In this document: positions 35,119 to 47,411 of the stretch, one piece after another
Layout: every line of letters starts with the position of its first letter
Numbering within the stretch: the stretch's first letter is position 1
Assembly: GCA_025084515.1 (NCBI GenBank)
Contig: JAJAGP010003233.1
Span: forward strand, 1-64,000
Length of the DNA: 64,000 bases
From: Ancistrus triradiatus
Lineage: Eukaryota > Chordata > Actinopteri > Siluriformes > Loricariidae
Direction: 5' to 3'
The notes under the pieces: generated by a model
Told to the model about the DNA's origin: nothing
What the model saw: only the letters and a program-made list of their open reading frames with translations
Database searches by the model: none
Program-made: the position numbers and the translations under genes

Positions 35119-35199
35119 TTTTCTTGTTTAACTGTGATGAGTGTATACAGAGAATGGTGTGATAAAGGAAAAAGCTAAAGTGAAAGTCTTATGCACAGA

Positions 35200-35335
35200 A
35201 GTAAACATACTCTGGACAAGGTGCCAGTCTGTCGCAGGGCTGAGTAAACCAGAAGACACTACTGAGACTCAAACCTAAGTCCCTGCAGTGGCGGGTTAGC
35301 AAATTAGACGCTAAGTGTTAACTGCAGAGCCATAA
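35200..35335 (-). mobile_element. Possible SINE remnant
   Basis: The minus strand shows a head-like 'GGCTCTGCAGTTAACACTTA' and 'GTTTGAGTCTC' in Pol III box order, then 'GACAGACTGGCACCTTGTCC'. Weak. Confidence 0.4.
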
Positions 35336-35814
35336 AATGACATGGTCATTAATTAACAAATTATATTTATTGTCAAAGAACTTGTTCTTATGGGTGAGAA
35401 ATGTTTTAGTTTCTTTTGAGAGCTGTTTTATCAGCAGCAGATAAACACGAGATGTTGGCTGATCTGAGCACAACGTGAGTCTTTATCAAGATCTCAACAA
35501 AAACTCAAGGGATGACATGTGAGATTACTGGAGACCTTTTACTCAGGAGAAACACCAGAGACAGGAGACTGAAGTAAAAGCCTAATTTTCTTTCAATTTG
35601 ATCCCACTGTTATCTGTTAGAAACTACAGAGTTAGAAAGACACTTTAGCCTTGTTTTCCTCATGTCTACTCACAACCTACAGGATTTGCCCTATTCTTAG
35701 TTTTGTGGATTTTTTTTGTTCTTTGTTTTGGCTGTTATATCTGCTCTTCACTTAATGACGAACTTGATGATGATGATTCTTGCCCAAATAAACAATAATT
35801 TGTTTACCAGTCAC

Positions 35815-35958
35815 CCTTATCGACTTACAACTGATACGATCTTACAGTTCAAACAATTGTAGGTTAAGGGTCTTGCTCAAGGACACAACAGAGGTAGTTT
35901 GGTAGAGACCTTGGATATTCTGGTCCAGAGTACGTTAACCGCTAAGCCACCACAGTCA
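35815..35958 (-). mobile_element. tRNA-derived SINE, partial
   Basis: Same family as 27196-27397, with a short deletion across the B box and part of the tail missing. Confidence 0.75.
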
Positions 35959-35959
35959 T

Positions 35960-36571
35960 AATGCCAATAATACCGATTTCATGCATTTGCATTCTTCTTC
36001 ATTATTTCACACTTGCGTGTTGCTTTGACATGATCAAACAAAGTGGACAATTTACAAAAAAAAACCCAGATAAAATCTCTTAGTAAGGCTTCAGGACCGA
36101 AATGTATCACCATAATGATCAGTCAGAATGCCTTATACTGACTTTAGGTAACCATTTCAGGAACCATGTCAGTCAAATACTCCACATAACAAAGCAAGCA
36201 AAACTATTGACTTATTCAGGTTTCTCCTTTAACATGATAAGCATCTCTATGAAATCATATTTACAACTTCAAACTCATAAGCTGTATACATGCTTAAATA
36301 TAATCAAATAGGATTGTGGGTAATGTATCAACCATTCATTAAAATGAAAATAAACTAACATATATACAGACGAGTTAAATAAGTCAAATAAATAAGCTTA
36401 GAAACTTCTATGTACTGTAATCTTTTGTTTCATCATTTGATTAAATGTCAAAGCACCTGCCCTATCCTGGTTTTGGCGTCATGAGTGAGATTAATACAAA
36501 CCAAACATTGCTCAATATGTCAAGAACATTAATACTGGCATTACACCAGGTTCTTAGAGGAATGGTAATTG
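35960..36571. other. No gene seen
   Basis: AT-rich DNA. No recognised feature. Confidence 0.45.
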
Positions 36572-36573
36572 TA

Positions 36574-38143
36574 CAGTGGTGAAAGTTTGTGAACCCTTTA
36601 GAATTTTCTATATTTCTGCATAAATGTGACCTAAAACATCATCAGATTTTCACACAAGTCCTAAAAGTAGATAAAGAGAACCCAGTTAAACAAATGAGAC
36701 AAAAATATTATACTAGGTCATTTATTTATTGAGGAAAATTATCCAATTTTTTATTTTAGTGAGTGGCAAAAGTATGTGAACCTTTGCTTTCAGTATCTGG
36801 TGTGACCCCACCCCCCCAATAACTGCAGCTAAACGTTTACTGTAACTGTTGATCAGTGCTGCACACCGGCTTGGAGGAATTTTAGCCCATTCCTCCATAC
36901 AGAAGAGCTTCAGCTCTGGGATGTTGGTGGGTTTCCTCACATTAGCTGCTCACCTCAGGTCCTTCCACAACATTTTGATTGGATTAAGGTCAGGACTTTG
37001 ATTTGATCATTCTAAAACATTAACTTTATTCTTCTTTAACCATTCTTTGGTCGAACGACTTGTGTGCTTAGGGTCGTTGTCTTGCTGCATGACCCACCTT
37101 CTCTTGAGATTCATCTCATGGACAGATGTCCTGACATTTTCCTTTAGAATTCTCTGATATAATTCAGAATTCAGTGTTCCATCAATGATGGTAAGCCGTC
37201 CTGGCCCAATTGCAGCAAAACAGTCCCAAACCATGATACTACCACCACACCATGTTTCACAGATTGGGATAAGGTTCTTATGCTGGAATGCAGTGCTTTC
37301 TTTTCTCCAAACATAACACTTTTCTTGTAATCCAAAAAGTTCTATTTTGGTCTCATCTGTCCACAAAACATTCTTCCAATAGCCTTCTGGCTTGTCCACG
37401 TGATCTTTAGCAAACTGCAGACGAGCAGCAATGTTCTTTTTGGAGAGCAGTGGCTTTCTCCTTGCAACCCTACCATGCACACCATTGTTGTTCAATGTTC
37501 TTCTGATGGTGGACTCATGAACATTAACATTAGCCAATGTGAGAGAGGCCTTCAGTTGCTTAGACGTTACCCTGGGGTCCTTTGTGACCTCGGCAACTAT
37601 TACACGCCTTTGATCTCTGTGGGTCGACCACTCCTGGGGAGGGTAACAATGGTCTTGAATTTCCTCCATTTGTACACAATATGTCTGACTGTGAATTGGA
37701 GGAGTCCAAACTCTTTAGAGATGTTTTTTTCAGCCTTTCCACCCTGATGAGCATCAACAGCTCTTTTTCTGAGGTCTCCTTTGTTCGTGCCATGATACAC
37801 TTCCACAAACGTGTTGTGAAGAGCAGACTTTGATAGATCCCTGTTCTTTAAATAAAACAGGGTGCCCACTCACACCTGATTGTCATCCTATTGATTGAAA
37901 CAGACTCTAATTTCACCTTCAAATTAACTGCTAATCTTTGAGGGTCACATACTTTTGCCACTCCCTAATATGTAATATTGGATCATTTTCCTCAATAAAT
38001 AAATGACCGAGTATAATATTTTTGTCATTTGTTTAACTGGGTTCTCTTTATCTACTTCTGTGAAAATCTGATGATGTTTTAGGTCATATTTATGCAAAAA
38101 TATAGAACATTCTAAAGGGTTAACAAACTTTCAAGCACCACTG
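36574..38143 (-). mobile_element. Full-length Tc1/mariner family A copy 8
   Basis: TA flanks at 36572-36573 and 38144-38145. The left end is CAGTGGTGAAAGTTTGTGAA (lacking the 'CTT' of other copies) and the right end ...TTTCAAGCACCACTG. Length 1570 bp. Confidence 0.94.
36800..37850 (-). pseudogene. Broken Tc1-like transposase (family A copy 8)
   Basis: The N-terminal piece (37869-37600) shows the HTH, EFGLLQFTVRHIVYKWRKFK, but the family start ATG has become ACG. A deletion near 37610 shifts to the second piece (37669-37007, 220 aa), which holds the second HTH, WTDETKIELFG and QQDNDPKHTS. It ends at TGA in place of Trp just after VNVLE. Beyond, Lys replaces the catalytic Glu (IKMLW near 36985), and the C-terminus is open at 36940-36722. 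Confidence 0.9.
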
Positions 38144-38291
38144 TAACCTCAAATGACATCTTTTAACCCTTGTAGGCTGGTGTCACTGTTAACTTAAGTA
38201 AAGATGTATAGATGGCCTGATAGGGAGGATGAAAGGATCAGTGTGACAATAAAAACAGATAGCATAGCTATGAAAGCCCCTCATACACCTG

Positions 38292-38292
38292 C

Positions 38293-38330
<38 letters not shown>

Positions 38331-38333
38331 CAC
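38292..38333. repeat. (CA)n microsatellite
   Basis: About 20 CA units, read directly. Confidence 0.95.
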
Positions 38334-38439
38334 ACACATATAGTAATAGGGTTGATTGATTGACTAAGTGATTGATTAATTTAATGACAAAATGAACAAC
38401 ATTCTGTGTATGTTTTAACCATGTTTGTGTGAGTTATTT

Positions 38440-38498
38440 CTGCATACTCTGGTTTCCTCCAAAGACATGGGGTTAGGTAGCATCTCTAAACATGTACC

Positions 38499-38553
<55 letters not shown>

Positions 38554-38666
38554 CTGAGACCCTGAGACTGGAGCCCTGTCAAGATTTGCTTCCCACCTTG
38601 CTCCCTGTGCTGCCAGTTGGCCTTGGTTTCCCAGGACTCTGCATTAGATAAAGCAGGTATGCAGCA
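38440..38666 (+). mobile_element. SINE remnant with expanded (GT)n
   Basis: CTCTGGTTTCCTCCAAAGAC is followed by a (GT)n tract (about 38499-38551) and GGAGCCCTGTCAAGATTTGC. The order matches the second SINE family, whose natural GT-rich centre has expanded into a long microsatellite. Confidence 0.6.
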
Positions 38667-38668
38667 TA

Positions 38669-39356
38669 CAGTGGTAACCAAAAGAATGAGACCACTAATG
38701 AGAATGCTTGCTTTTGCAGTTTTCTTGAGTTTATTATAATTTATTTTGAAATAAAATAAGTCTATGAGATGAAAAAACATGTCCCAAGGATTTCTTTTTT
38801 CAAAAACACTTTGTTTATTTTTTATCAAATGTATTTTATAAGGGACAACGGGACATGGTACAGTAATTTTCTTATGTATTTTGTGTTTCCCTTTCTGCAT
38901 CAGATCAAAAAGTAAGTCCCGATGTCCACTACAGAGTACACTTTTAAGTGGTTAAACATATGTGCAAATCAGTAAAAACCAATTTTAATTAGCTAAAACT
39001 GTTTTCTAAGTAAAACATGTAAATTATAGGCTTTAGAAAAATCATTAATACATATTATTCAATACATTACTTGTCTTGCGTCAGTAAAACGTGGTTGCTA
39101 AGATTGCAGCCATTTTGAAAAAGCAGATCTCCAGTTGCAAATGGCACCACACAAATGATATATCAGCGTAAAGGCCAGGATGTCCTCTAGATGGCGCATC
39201 GGCTTTTAGCTCTGTAGATTATATGGTTATTGAAATCTTGAAACTCATGTCCCCCACAGAGGACAAAAATGAATTGCCAGGTCTTACGAGGTTAAAGTAG
39301 TTGCTGCAAGGTTTTAAGGTGGGTCATTATGCAGTCTCAGACTTTTGGCCCGACTG
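38669..39356. mobile_element. 688-bp non-autonomous TA-flanked DNA transposon
   Basis: TA flanks at 38667-38668 and 39357-39358. The left end CAGTGGTAACCAAAAGAATG and the inverted right end CAGTCGGGCCAAAAGTCTGA share the CAGT..G..CCAAAAG.. pattern with decayed partners. No transposase motif is visible inside. It is probably a Tc1/mariner-type MITE or deletion derivative. Confidence 0.7.
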
Positions 39357-39358
39357 TA

Positions 39359-40611
39359 TGTTATATACACTTGTTGACTGCAGTGGCATCTCATTGTTTT
39401 TAATAATATGTGAAAGCACACACTGTATGTTCTCATATGCTCACTTAATTTTACCTGCTAGACATAGCATAGCCATAGCATAGGGATTCTTCTGTCACTC
39501 CAGTGGAGGTACAGTTAGATGCTTTGGCTAATACAAAGTTGTTTCACATAATAACACATCTTGTTATTTTATCTTTGTAAATATATTGTAAATAAATTGT
39601 AAGACCGGCACTGATTTATTGTAGTGTGAGAAGTCAGTCATGTTCCTGAGTTCCTGATTCCTGAGAAGTCAGCCAATCAAAATAAAGAGAAAGAGAAACA
39701 AAAAAGGGCACTCTCCAAGCCATCGGTTACCATAGGGTACCAGAGATGCACAGCCTTCAGTTAGTATCTATTAGGTCTTGGTCTGGGGCTTCAAAGCAGA
39801 TTTTGCATGCTGCACTGTGCAGTTCACGTGGATGAATTTGAGTTTAATGAATGAACAGCATGATACTGCAGTGAGATTTGATCATTTGATTCATGAAAAT
39901 ATCAAATTCCACTAAGATGAATTAATAGTATAGGTACTTTGGTAAATTGAAGGGAAATCTGGCTTCCAGTGTAGTCTTAAAGCAGTCATCTGTGGTCCAT
40001 TGCTAGCTCTCACCCAAGAGACACACAAACACAAACAACTACAATGCTAGGAGATATGATATCTTGTGGTCATGCAGATATGTTCTAATGGCACTCAGTT
40101 ATAGTACACTGTATAGTTTAGTCTTGCAGCTTGGTCCTTGGCATTCTGCTAGCAGTGCTCATTCATGACTGACAGAGATCCCTGAAGTAAGGCATTAAGC
40201 ATCTGATGGAATCAATAGTGACACTCAATAGTCTCCCCCATGTTAACAAGCAAGATGCCAAATTCAGGACTGCCCATACACCTAGCATAATGATAATCTA
40301 CATACTTATCATAAGCTTATATGCTAACACGTGTGGATGTTGTCATTGCTCAGGGAGTGATCCAACTACTGTTCAAGAGGCTGCTTGTTCAGTTAAAGGT
40401 GTTATTTGCTTCTGATGTGGCAGGATCTTTGCTGTTTGCTCAGCATTAGATTGCTTTTGTCATGTGTCTTTGCTGAGGGTTTTTTTTTCTTTTTTTTTTC
40501 GTTTTTTACACCACAAGTTTTTTTCATTACAAATCATATAATCAGCACAATGATTTGACTTAAAACTTGAATCTTTGAAAACTTTAAGAATTGATTAATA
40601 TCCCCCTTTAG
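39359..40611. other. No gene seen
   Basis: T-rich homopolymer runs near 40480-40507; no gene or repeat recognised. Confidence 0.45.
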
Positions 40612-40790
40612 CTGCAACGGGAATGTGCCTTCTGAGGGCCTGGGTTCAAATCTCTGGTGAGGCATGCAATGTGAATCGATCTGGGGATGAGAAACCCTGT
40701 GATGTGGACTGGCACCCTGTCCAGGATGTACTTCTGCTTGTGTCCAGTGAGTTCCAGGTTAGTCTCCAGACCCTCCCCCGCAACACATCT
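40612..40790 (+). mobile_element. Second tRNA-SINE family, partial
   Basis: B-box-like GGGTTCAAATCTC (about 40642), then GTGGACTGGCACCCTGTCCA and GGATGTACTTCTGCTTGTGT, in the order found at 49187-49492. Confidence 0.65.
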
Positions 40791-40806
40791 ATATAAAAAA
40801 TGTATA

Positions 40807-41112
40807 CAGTGAGTCCTCGACTTACGACGCAAATCCGTTCCTAGGTGGCATCGTAAACCGATTTATGGTGTAAGTCGGAACATACGTACATACTGTACGT
40901 AAATAACATACTGTAAGCACTTATTCCATCCTAACACAGTAATTATCAAAAAACGAGCCGCGTAACTCTGTATTCTTCTGCCGCGCACAGCAAACACGAA
41001 GTTCGCGTTATGACGTTTACGACGCAAAACCACTTAAGTGCGAAACAAGGCTTTATACAGTAAATGGGAGATGTGTCGTAACTCGAGACCGTCGTAACCC
41101 GAGGACTACCTG
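40807..41112. mobile_element. pogo/Tigger-like MITE
   Basis: TA flanks (40805-40806, 41113-41114) and ~23-bp inverted termini: CAGTGAGTCCTCGACTTACG at the left against CAGGTAGTCCTCGGGTTACG at the right. It is 306 bp, with no coding capacity. 'GTCCTCGACTTACGAC' ends are known from pogo/Tigger-type MITEs of vertebrates. Confidence 0.85.
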
Positions 41113-41330
41113 TATATGGCACTGCTGGACCAGCATATTTCACTCCCAAAACACTATAATGGCTAATCCAAAACTGTCAACTGACTGTTTTAACTACAGG
41201 TCACCATAAATAACTGTAGCAGCCTATATAAGGTGTTGTTTCTGTTTGTTTGTTTTTTATTTGTATTATTTTATGTTTTTTAATACTACATACAAATTTC
41301 CTATATTTTCTGGTTGTATTCTGTGACTTG

Positions 41331-41418
41331 ACAGAGGAGGATGTTCATGACAGGACAAGATGGAGACGTATGATTCTCAGTGGCGACCCCTGATGGGAAC
41401 AACCGAAAGAAAAAGAAG
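41331..41418 (+). pseudogene. Non-LTR retrotransposon 3' end (LINE ORF tail)
   Basis: 41331-41393 translates as TEEDVHDRTRWRRMILSGDP then stop. This is the last residues of a fish LINE reverse transcriptase ORF ('..EDRARWKRMIRCGDP'), followed by GGGAACAACCGAAAGAAAAA, the characteristic 3' UTR and A/G-rich tail. Everything upstream is lost, as expected for 5'-truncated retrotransposition. Confidence 0.75.
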
Positions 41419-43324
41419 GTTCTAATAAAGAGAATGAGAAATAATTATGTATGGTTAAAACAATGGTATATCTAATCTAATGGTGGCCTAATACTTTTTC
41501 ACAGTACTCTACAACATGAAAATAGTTTGTTTAGCTGGAATATGGATTAAAATCACTTGAAAAAACTGTGTATTCCACGTGATTATATCTTGTGTTAAGT
41601 GGGAGTGTTTTAACTTGATTTGTCTTGCTGCTAAGCAAACCGCTTTCTAATCACATGTCCTTGACAGAAATATACCCATCAGTGAACTAATGTCTTGAAT
41701 TCGAAGTATTTGCTAAAACCTCATGCCATGCATACTGAGCATTTCACAGCAGCAACAATTTTCTCTAAGCCTTATGAATAAACCTTCTGAACCACTGAAT
41801 ACAATAACAAATTGATTTGTGTTCTTATTCTCTCCAGAATACAATGTAAGAGGTGATTAATTGCACTTAAGGCAGGATGGTTGCAGAATCTCTCCCACCC
41901 ACACACCCTTAGAAGAACTAAACCAAGGTGAAATGTCTAAGTGTGAGGCACAGGGTGCTGGAACACATCCAAGCATCAAGCCATCAGTGTGATCAATTTG
42001 ATCTCACTGCAGCTGGAGTGCTGCACTGCGCTAACCTAGCCCTGCAATGCTAATACACAACCACCTGTCAACTGACACAAAGTAGACAGTCAATGACAGT
42101 TCATGTGTAAAAATCATGGCCATGACAGCTGAATGTAAACAACATATTGCCACCTGCCATTTTTGCAGGTCAACATGATTTCTACAGTTATCAACAACCT
42201 CAGTGCACCCAATAAACAGTGCATAATGGCTATAAATATAACTGAGGTAATCAAGTGTGCGTAAAGCATGCAGTGAAGTAGGTCACACTTTGGAGGTTAT
42301 GCTGGAAACCAGTCAGGTTCATTGTGTGAGCTTTACAGCCTGTTGCAGCTTGAACCCATTTATGAAGCATCCTGTGGAAATTTAACACAAACATCCATGT
42401 GCAGGTTTGTTTACAGACTGTTTGATACCATAGTTTTTCAGTGTACTGTTTTCCACCCACAAGGTTTTGCAGAACATACTTTCTTCCTGTTGACTTTTGT
42501 GGTTAACATGCAGGATGTATGGTGAGATCAGCACTTAAGCAAAATTCTTAAAATAGCAGGAGAGTTGTTTTTCCGAACACTGACACAGATTCGTAGATAC
42601 TGATCAACCCACTAAAGTAATTAACAGATCTGAAGGTGACAGTCTGACACAGTCATGATGTTTGTCGTTCCTGTGAATGCCCTTTAGACGTATTTGTCTT
42701 GGTTGTTCTCAAGAAGAGCTGCAGAACAGAACAAGAGTTCACAGCATTCACATAATACTGACTTGTCAGAGAAATGGCATAATCTTAAAAATGGTTTAAA
42801 TATGTCTTAAAGAGCATGACTGGTGGTATCATACTGACTTCAGCACCTGTTAGCTTATGTGTATATACCACACCGATGATGAGAAACTAATTGCTGGTTT
42901 ACAGGAACAGACCCAACAAATGAATCTAAGTGTCGTCCTCTAAATAGCAAAACTATTCTGAGTGTATTTGCATCACTTTAAAGTGATATGAGAAAAATCT
43001 AAAACTGGCAGAATGCATACCGTAGAATTTCCTACCCTTTGATAAACATCTCATTCCGTGACTCTGAATGACTGTTTCATGATACAGGTCTACTCTATGA
43101 CAAAGACACATAGCTCTGTACTCTCATTGAAACTGTGTTGCCTTTAACACATGTAAATACTGGGGTTCTAACCATAAAACTGATCATTATACATACAGCT
43201 GAGGAAAAAACCTGATCTCAGTCAAAAAATTTGTAAGAATCACAATGAGTGAGTGTGATGTTATCCGTTTTAATACAAATAGAGAGGCATGTGATGACCA
43301 TTAAGTCCATATCATAAACAGTCA
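41419..43324. other. No gene seen
   Basis: 1.9 kb without recognised genes or repeats. Open frames at 42251-42525 (both strands) have no known motif. Confidence 0.45.
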
Positions 43325-43366
43325 CAGTTTTCGAACCCTTTAGAATTTTCTAGATTTCTGAATATA
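43325..43366 (-). mobile_element. Tc1 family A copy 10, left flank of nested insertion
   Basis: The text GAACCCTTTAGAATTTTCTA and TTTCTG is a family A terminal repeat cut off by the TA (43365-43366) at which family B copy 2 inserted. Confidence 0.7.
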
Positions 43367-44474
43367 CAGTGGGGCAGAAAAGTATTTAGTCAGCCACTGA
43401 TTGTGCAAGTTCTCCTACTTAGAAAGATGAGAGAGGTCTATAGTTTTCATCATAGGTACACTTTAACTATGAGAGACAAAATGAGAAAAAAAATCCAGGA
43501 AATCACATAGTAAATTATGGTGGAAAATAAGTATTTGGTCACCCACAAACAAGCAGGATTTCTGGCTCTCACAGACCTGTAACTTCTTCTTTAAGAAGCT
43601 CTTCTGTCCTCCACTCATTACCTGTATTAATGGCACCTGTTTGACCTTGTTATCTATATAAAAGACACCTGTCCACAGCCTCAAACAGTCAGACTCCAAA
43701 CTCAACCATGGCCAAGACCAAAGAGCTGTGGAAGGACACCAGGAAGAAAATTGTAGACGTGTAGCAGGCTGGGAAGAGTGAATCTACAATAGGCAAGCAG
43801 GTTGGTGTGAATAAATCAACTGGTGGGAGCAATTATAAGAAAATGGAAACCATACAAGACCACTGATAATCTCCCTTGATCTGGGGCTCCATGCAAGATC
43901 TCATCCCGTGGGGTCAAAATGAGCAAAAACCCCAGAACTACACGGAGGGACCAGATGAATGACCTGCAGAGAGCTGGGACCAACATAACAAAGGCTACCA
44001 TCAGTAACACACTATGCTGAGAGGGACTCAGACCCTGCAGTCCCTGGCGTGTCCCCCTGCTTAAGCCAGTACATGTCCAGGCCCGTCTGAAGTTTGCCAG
44101 AGAGCATATGGATGATCCAGAAGAGGATTGGGAGAATATCATGTGGTCAGATGAAACCAAAATAGAACTTTTTGGTAAAAACTCAACTGGAGGAAAAAGG
44201 ACCGTATCCAAAAAACACCATACCTACTGTGAAGCATGGGGGTGGAAACATCATGCTTTGGGGCTGTTTTTCTGCAAAGGGGACAGGACGACTGATCCGT
44301 GTTAAGGGAAGAATTAATGGAGCCATTTATCGTGAGATTTTAAGCCAAAACCCTCCTTCCATCAGTGAGAGCCTTGAAGATGGAGTGTGGCTGGGTCTTC
44401 CAGCATGACAATGATCCCAAACACACCGCTCAGGCAACAAAGGAGTGGCTCCGTAAAAAGCATTTCAAGGTCCT
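43367..44474 (+). mobile_element. Tc1 family B copy 2, 3'-truncated, nested in family A
   Basis: Left terminus CAGTGGGGCAGAAAAGTATT. The transposase start ATG is at 43708 (MAKTKELWKDTRKKIVDV). A TAG stop (~43762), indels near 43816-43920 and others break the frame. WSDETKIELFG (first Asp) is at ~44150 and the second (HDNDPKHT) at ~44405. Homology ends at ...TTTCAAGGTCCT (44474), before the catalytic Glu, and continues directly as family A sequence in the opposite sense. Confidence 0.88.
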
Positions 44475-44475
44475 C

Positions 44476-44916
44476 ATTGTCTCATCCATTCATCTTTCCA
44501 GTAGCCTTCTGATTTGTCCACATGATTTTTGACAAACTACAGATACCTTGCCGAGGTAACAAGAGTAGTGACCTTCTCTTTGCAACCCTGGGTAACTGTT
44601 GTTTAGAGTCATCATAATGATCCTTGATGACTCTGCGATCCTTTGTGACTTGGCTGTCTATTACATGTCTTGCTCTTGGAGTGATCTTAGCTGGTCAACC
44701 ACTCCCAGGGAGGATATCAAGATATGTAAGATTGGATCATTTGCCTCAATAAATACATTACCAAGTATAATATTTTTGTCTCGTGTTCAGTTGTGTTTTC
44801 TACATCTACTTTTAGGACTATCACTTTTAGGACTACATCTACATTTGTAAAAATTAAATTATGTATTTGATAATATTTAAAAAATAAAATTCTAAAGGGT
44901 TCATAAACTGTACATA
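44476..44916 (-). mobile_element. Tc1 family A copy 10, right part
   Basis: The reverse complement covers part of the family A transposase 5' half (decayed) and the 5' terminus, ending ...TTCTAAAGGGTTCATAAACT. With 43325-43366 it brackets family B copy 2. Confidence 0.8.
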
Positions 44917-45235
44917 TGTTTGTGCACTTACTTTCAATTCAAATAAAACCTTTTTCATTTCACTTTGCTCCTTTATAAATTCAGATCTGTATGTCAATTC
45001 TATCATAAGATCAAATGAATAGAACTTAGGATGAAATTAGATTGTATAGATTTATGTATAGATGTTTTTCTAAATCGGGGAATTGGTTTCTGATTTATTG
45101 AATCCAACAATTGCTTTGATTTAAGATATATGATCACACAGTTTACTTGACCACTTAAGTGATCAGCTGACTGCACAAATATGATAAATAATAAAGATGA
45201 ATAGTGTATTTGTGAACACAATCATTGCCAGATGT
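44917..45235. other. No gene seen
   Basis: AT-rich DNA. No recognised feature. Confidence 0.45.
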
Positions 45236-45545
45236 ACATTCACTCACTCACAAGCCCCTTTCTTAGGTACAACTTGCTAGACCCACTTTTGCATTCAGAA
45301 CTGCCTTAATACTTTTTGTGGCATAGATTCGCCAAGGTACTGGATACATTCCTCAGATATTTTGGCTCATGTTGATACCATAGCAGGCAGTTGCTGCGGA
45401 TCTGGTGACTGTAGAGGCCATTTGAATACAGTAAACTCATTCTCTTGTTCAAGAAACCAGTTTGACATGATTTCAGCTTTGTGACACAGTGCTTTATATT
45501 GCTGAAAGTAGCCATCAGAAGATGGGTACAGTGTGGTAATACTGT
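45236..45545 (-). mobile_element. Tc1-like family F fragment
   Basis: TTTTGCATTCAGAACTGCCT...CCATCAGAAGATGGGTACAG matches the terminus-proximal transposase 3' region of a fish Tc1 element whose coding strand is minus here. Internally deleted (about 80 bp missing after 45400). Same family as 34883-35118. Confidence 0.75.
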
Positions 45546-46129
45546 GGCATACAGTTTCCCTAGGTAGGATATAACACCTCTGCCAAACTCACTATTCCCA
45601 AATTCAGCACCAGTAAATCATCTCAAAGATGTATAAACACTTCTTCCAGAGTTTACATATGCTATTTCACACATATGAATCGGAATATATCATATTACAA
45701 TCTAACTACGCAGCACAATGAAACTCATTCAAGTTTCTATTCATTAGCCTTTGAATGGTGACCAGAGCATTTTGAGTCCAAATGTCCAAAAGCCATAACC
45801 ATGTACTGAAGAAAGGTGGCAAAAACAAATATATCTGATGCATGTGGAGTAAGTAGTATCTGCCAGTAACATTTCAGTAAATCATGTTTCCTAACAGCAC
45901 AGTTATCCATGCAAGGAAGGAGGAAGGGTAAAGCTAGGCACAGCTAACTTATTATATAACCAATAGTCAGTTTCCTTTCTTATGACAATATGTTTATGGG
46001 GGATGGCACAGTAAGGGAGTTGGCAGATAGGGGAATGATTACCCACATCATATCATGCTCAAATCATTAATACAGGTGGGGACATCTGAAAACAACAAAT
46101 AAAACGTGTTCATTAATGCAAACAAGTTC
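45546..46129. other. No gene seen
   Basis: No recognised feature. Confidence 0.45.
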
Positions 46130-47400
46130 CTGTTAATTCTCAGAGGAGAAGTATTCCAACTTTGAAAAAGAACGAGTCAGTTCCACAGAATTAGGCAAGT
46201 TTGTGCAAGGTTGGCACTTTCTCCTCAGATAAAGGTCATCGTAATCAGGGGAGCATCCTGCAGAAGAAATTCTTAAGGGGTTTACCAGTAGAACTGCTGA
46301 AGGAAACAGAAGGAAACAGAGGGACCATAGAGGGAGAGTCATCTCAAGCATAATATTTCTTCAACAAATTTACATGACACACATGAGTTTATGCCTTTGG
46401 TCAATCATAACAAGCACATGCTAGTCAAACTAAGTTTTATTTTCACTCTGTAAGGATCAGTGAACAGAAGATCCAGACAATAGCAACCAGGCTTTCTTGT
46501 CATAATGCTGTTTCATCCACTCCTGTGATGAGCTAAGAGTACACCTAGAGAAATTGTAAGCAGGATTTAAGTCTGTCCCACAGAGAACAAACATAATGAG
46601 ACATTGGGAGGTTCTACAAGGGTGGGGCAGGTGACAGCCACTGTTCCTACAGTGCCTTAAATGGCCCTCAAACTGACTGCCCAACCTCTGATGTACTGAA
46701 CCCAATCTACTCCTGCACAGCGTCCCAAAAAGCACAAGGGGTACTCCCTCATGCTAATCCTTCTAGGCCTGGAAGCAATTAATCTACAGCATGTATTTGA
46801 CCATTTGATCGAACCGTCCAGTGTGTGCCCACTGGGTGGTAAGCACCTGATGTTCAAAGCTCACACATGACCAGCAATAAAAGATGCGATATAAAGTTCA
46901 AGCCTTGCTATGGAGCGTAAACATTGTGCTTCCAGTAATCAAGTGGCTGTAAGCATTAAGGTTCACAGATAGTAATTTCCTGGGAAGCATTTAGCCAAAA
47001 TGCATTCAAAGGGTTCTCATAAAACCAGAATCACTCTGAGAGAGGCAAGTAGAATAACCTGGTTGGGTTTATCTACAACTTGAAAGACATGGCACGTGTG
47101 ACAGAAACGAGTGACCGCTGTCTTTATTGCTGTGCAAATGAAGTATTTCAATGCTGGCATATACATCTTATGAATTCCAATGTGACCAGAACAAGCATGA
47201 CAGTGGACTTATATGGACATCGTACTACAACTTAGAATGTCGCCATCTAAGCTTCAGTTGAAGTTGGTGATAGCCCTTTCTTCATCAGTACTCTGATAAT
47301 GTAAACCACACAATGTTTCACCAAGTCTGGTTTACCCAGCACAGACGAATGGATGAATCCTCATTTTTGAGCTGAAATGAGGTTCTCACAATTTGAGTGT
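46130..47400 (-). pseudogene. Gypsy (Gmr1-like) integrase relic
   Basis: Reading the minus strand from ~47400 leftwards: GHIGIHKMY and, further on, FCHTCHVFQVVDKPN give the H2C2 zinc-binding integrase start (about 47220-47020). KPNQVILLASL and EPFE follow (~46960-47010). Then comes a decayed catalytic-core end, SSAYHPVGTHW (~46800-46850) and GSTPCAFWDAVQE (~46700-46750), and the linker LPNSVELTRSFSKL (~46150-46200). There are stops and frameshifts throughout. It follows protease directly with no reverse transcriptase between, and is separated from it by a later solo LTR. Confidence 0.7.
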
Positions 47401-47411
47401 AAAGTTGAATT

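Noticed and set aside
38415..38900. 161-aa minus frame
   Set aside because: Crosses a (GT)n tract, a SINE remnant and the edge of a TA-type transposon; His/Thr repeats come from the microsatellite.
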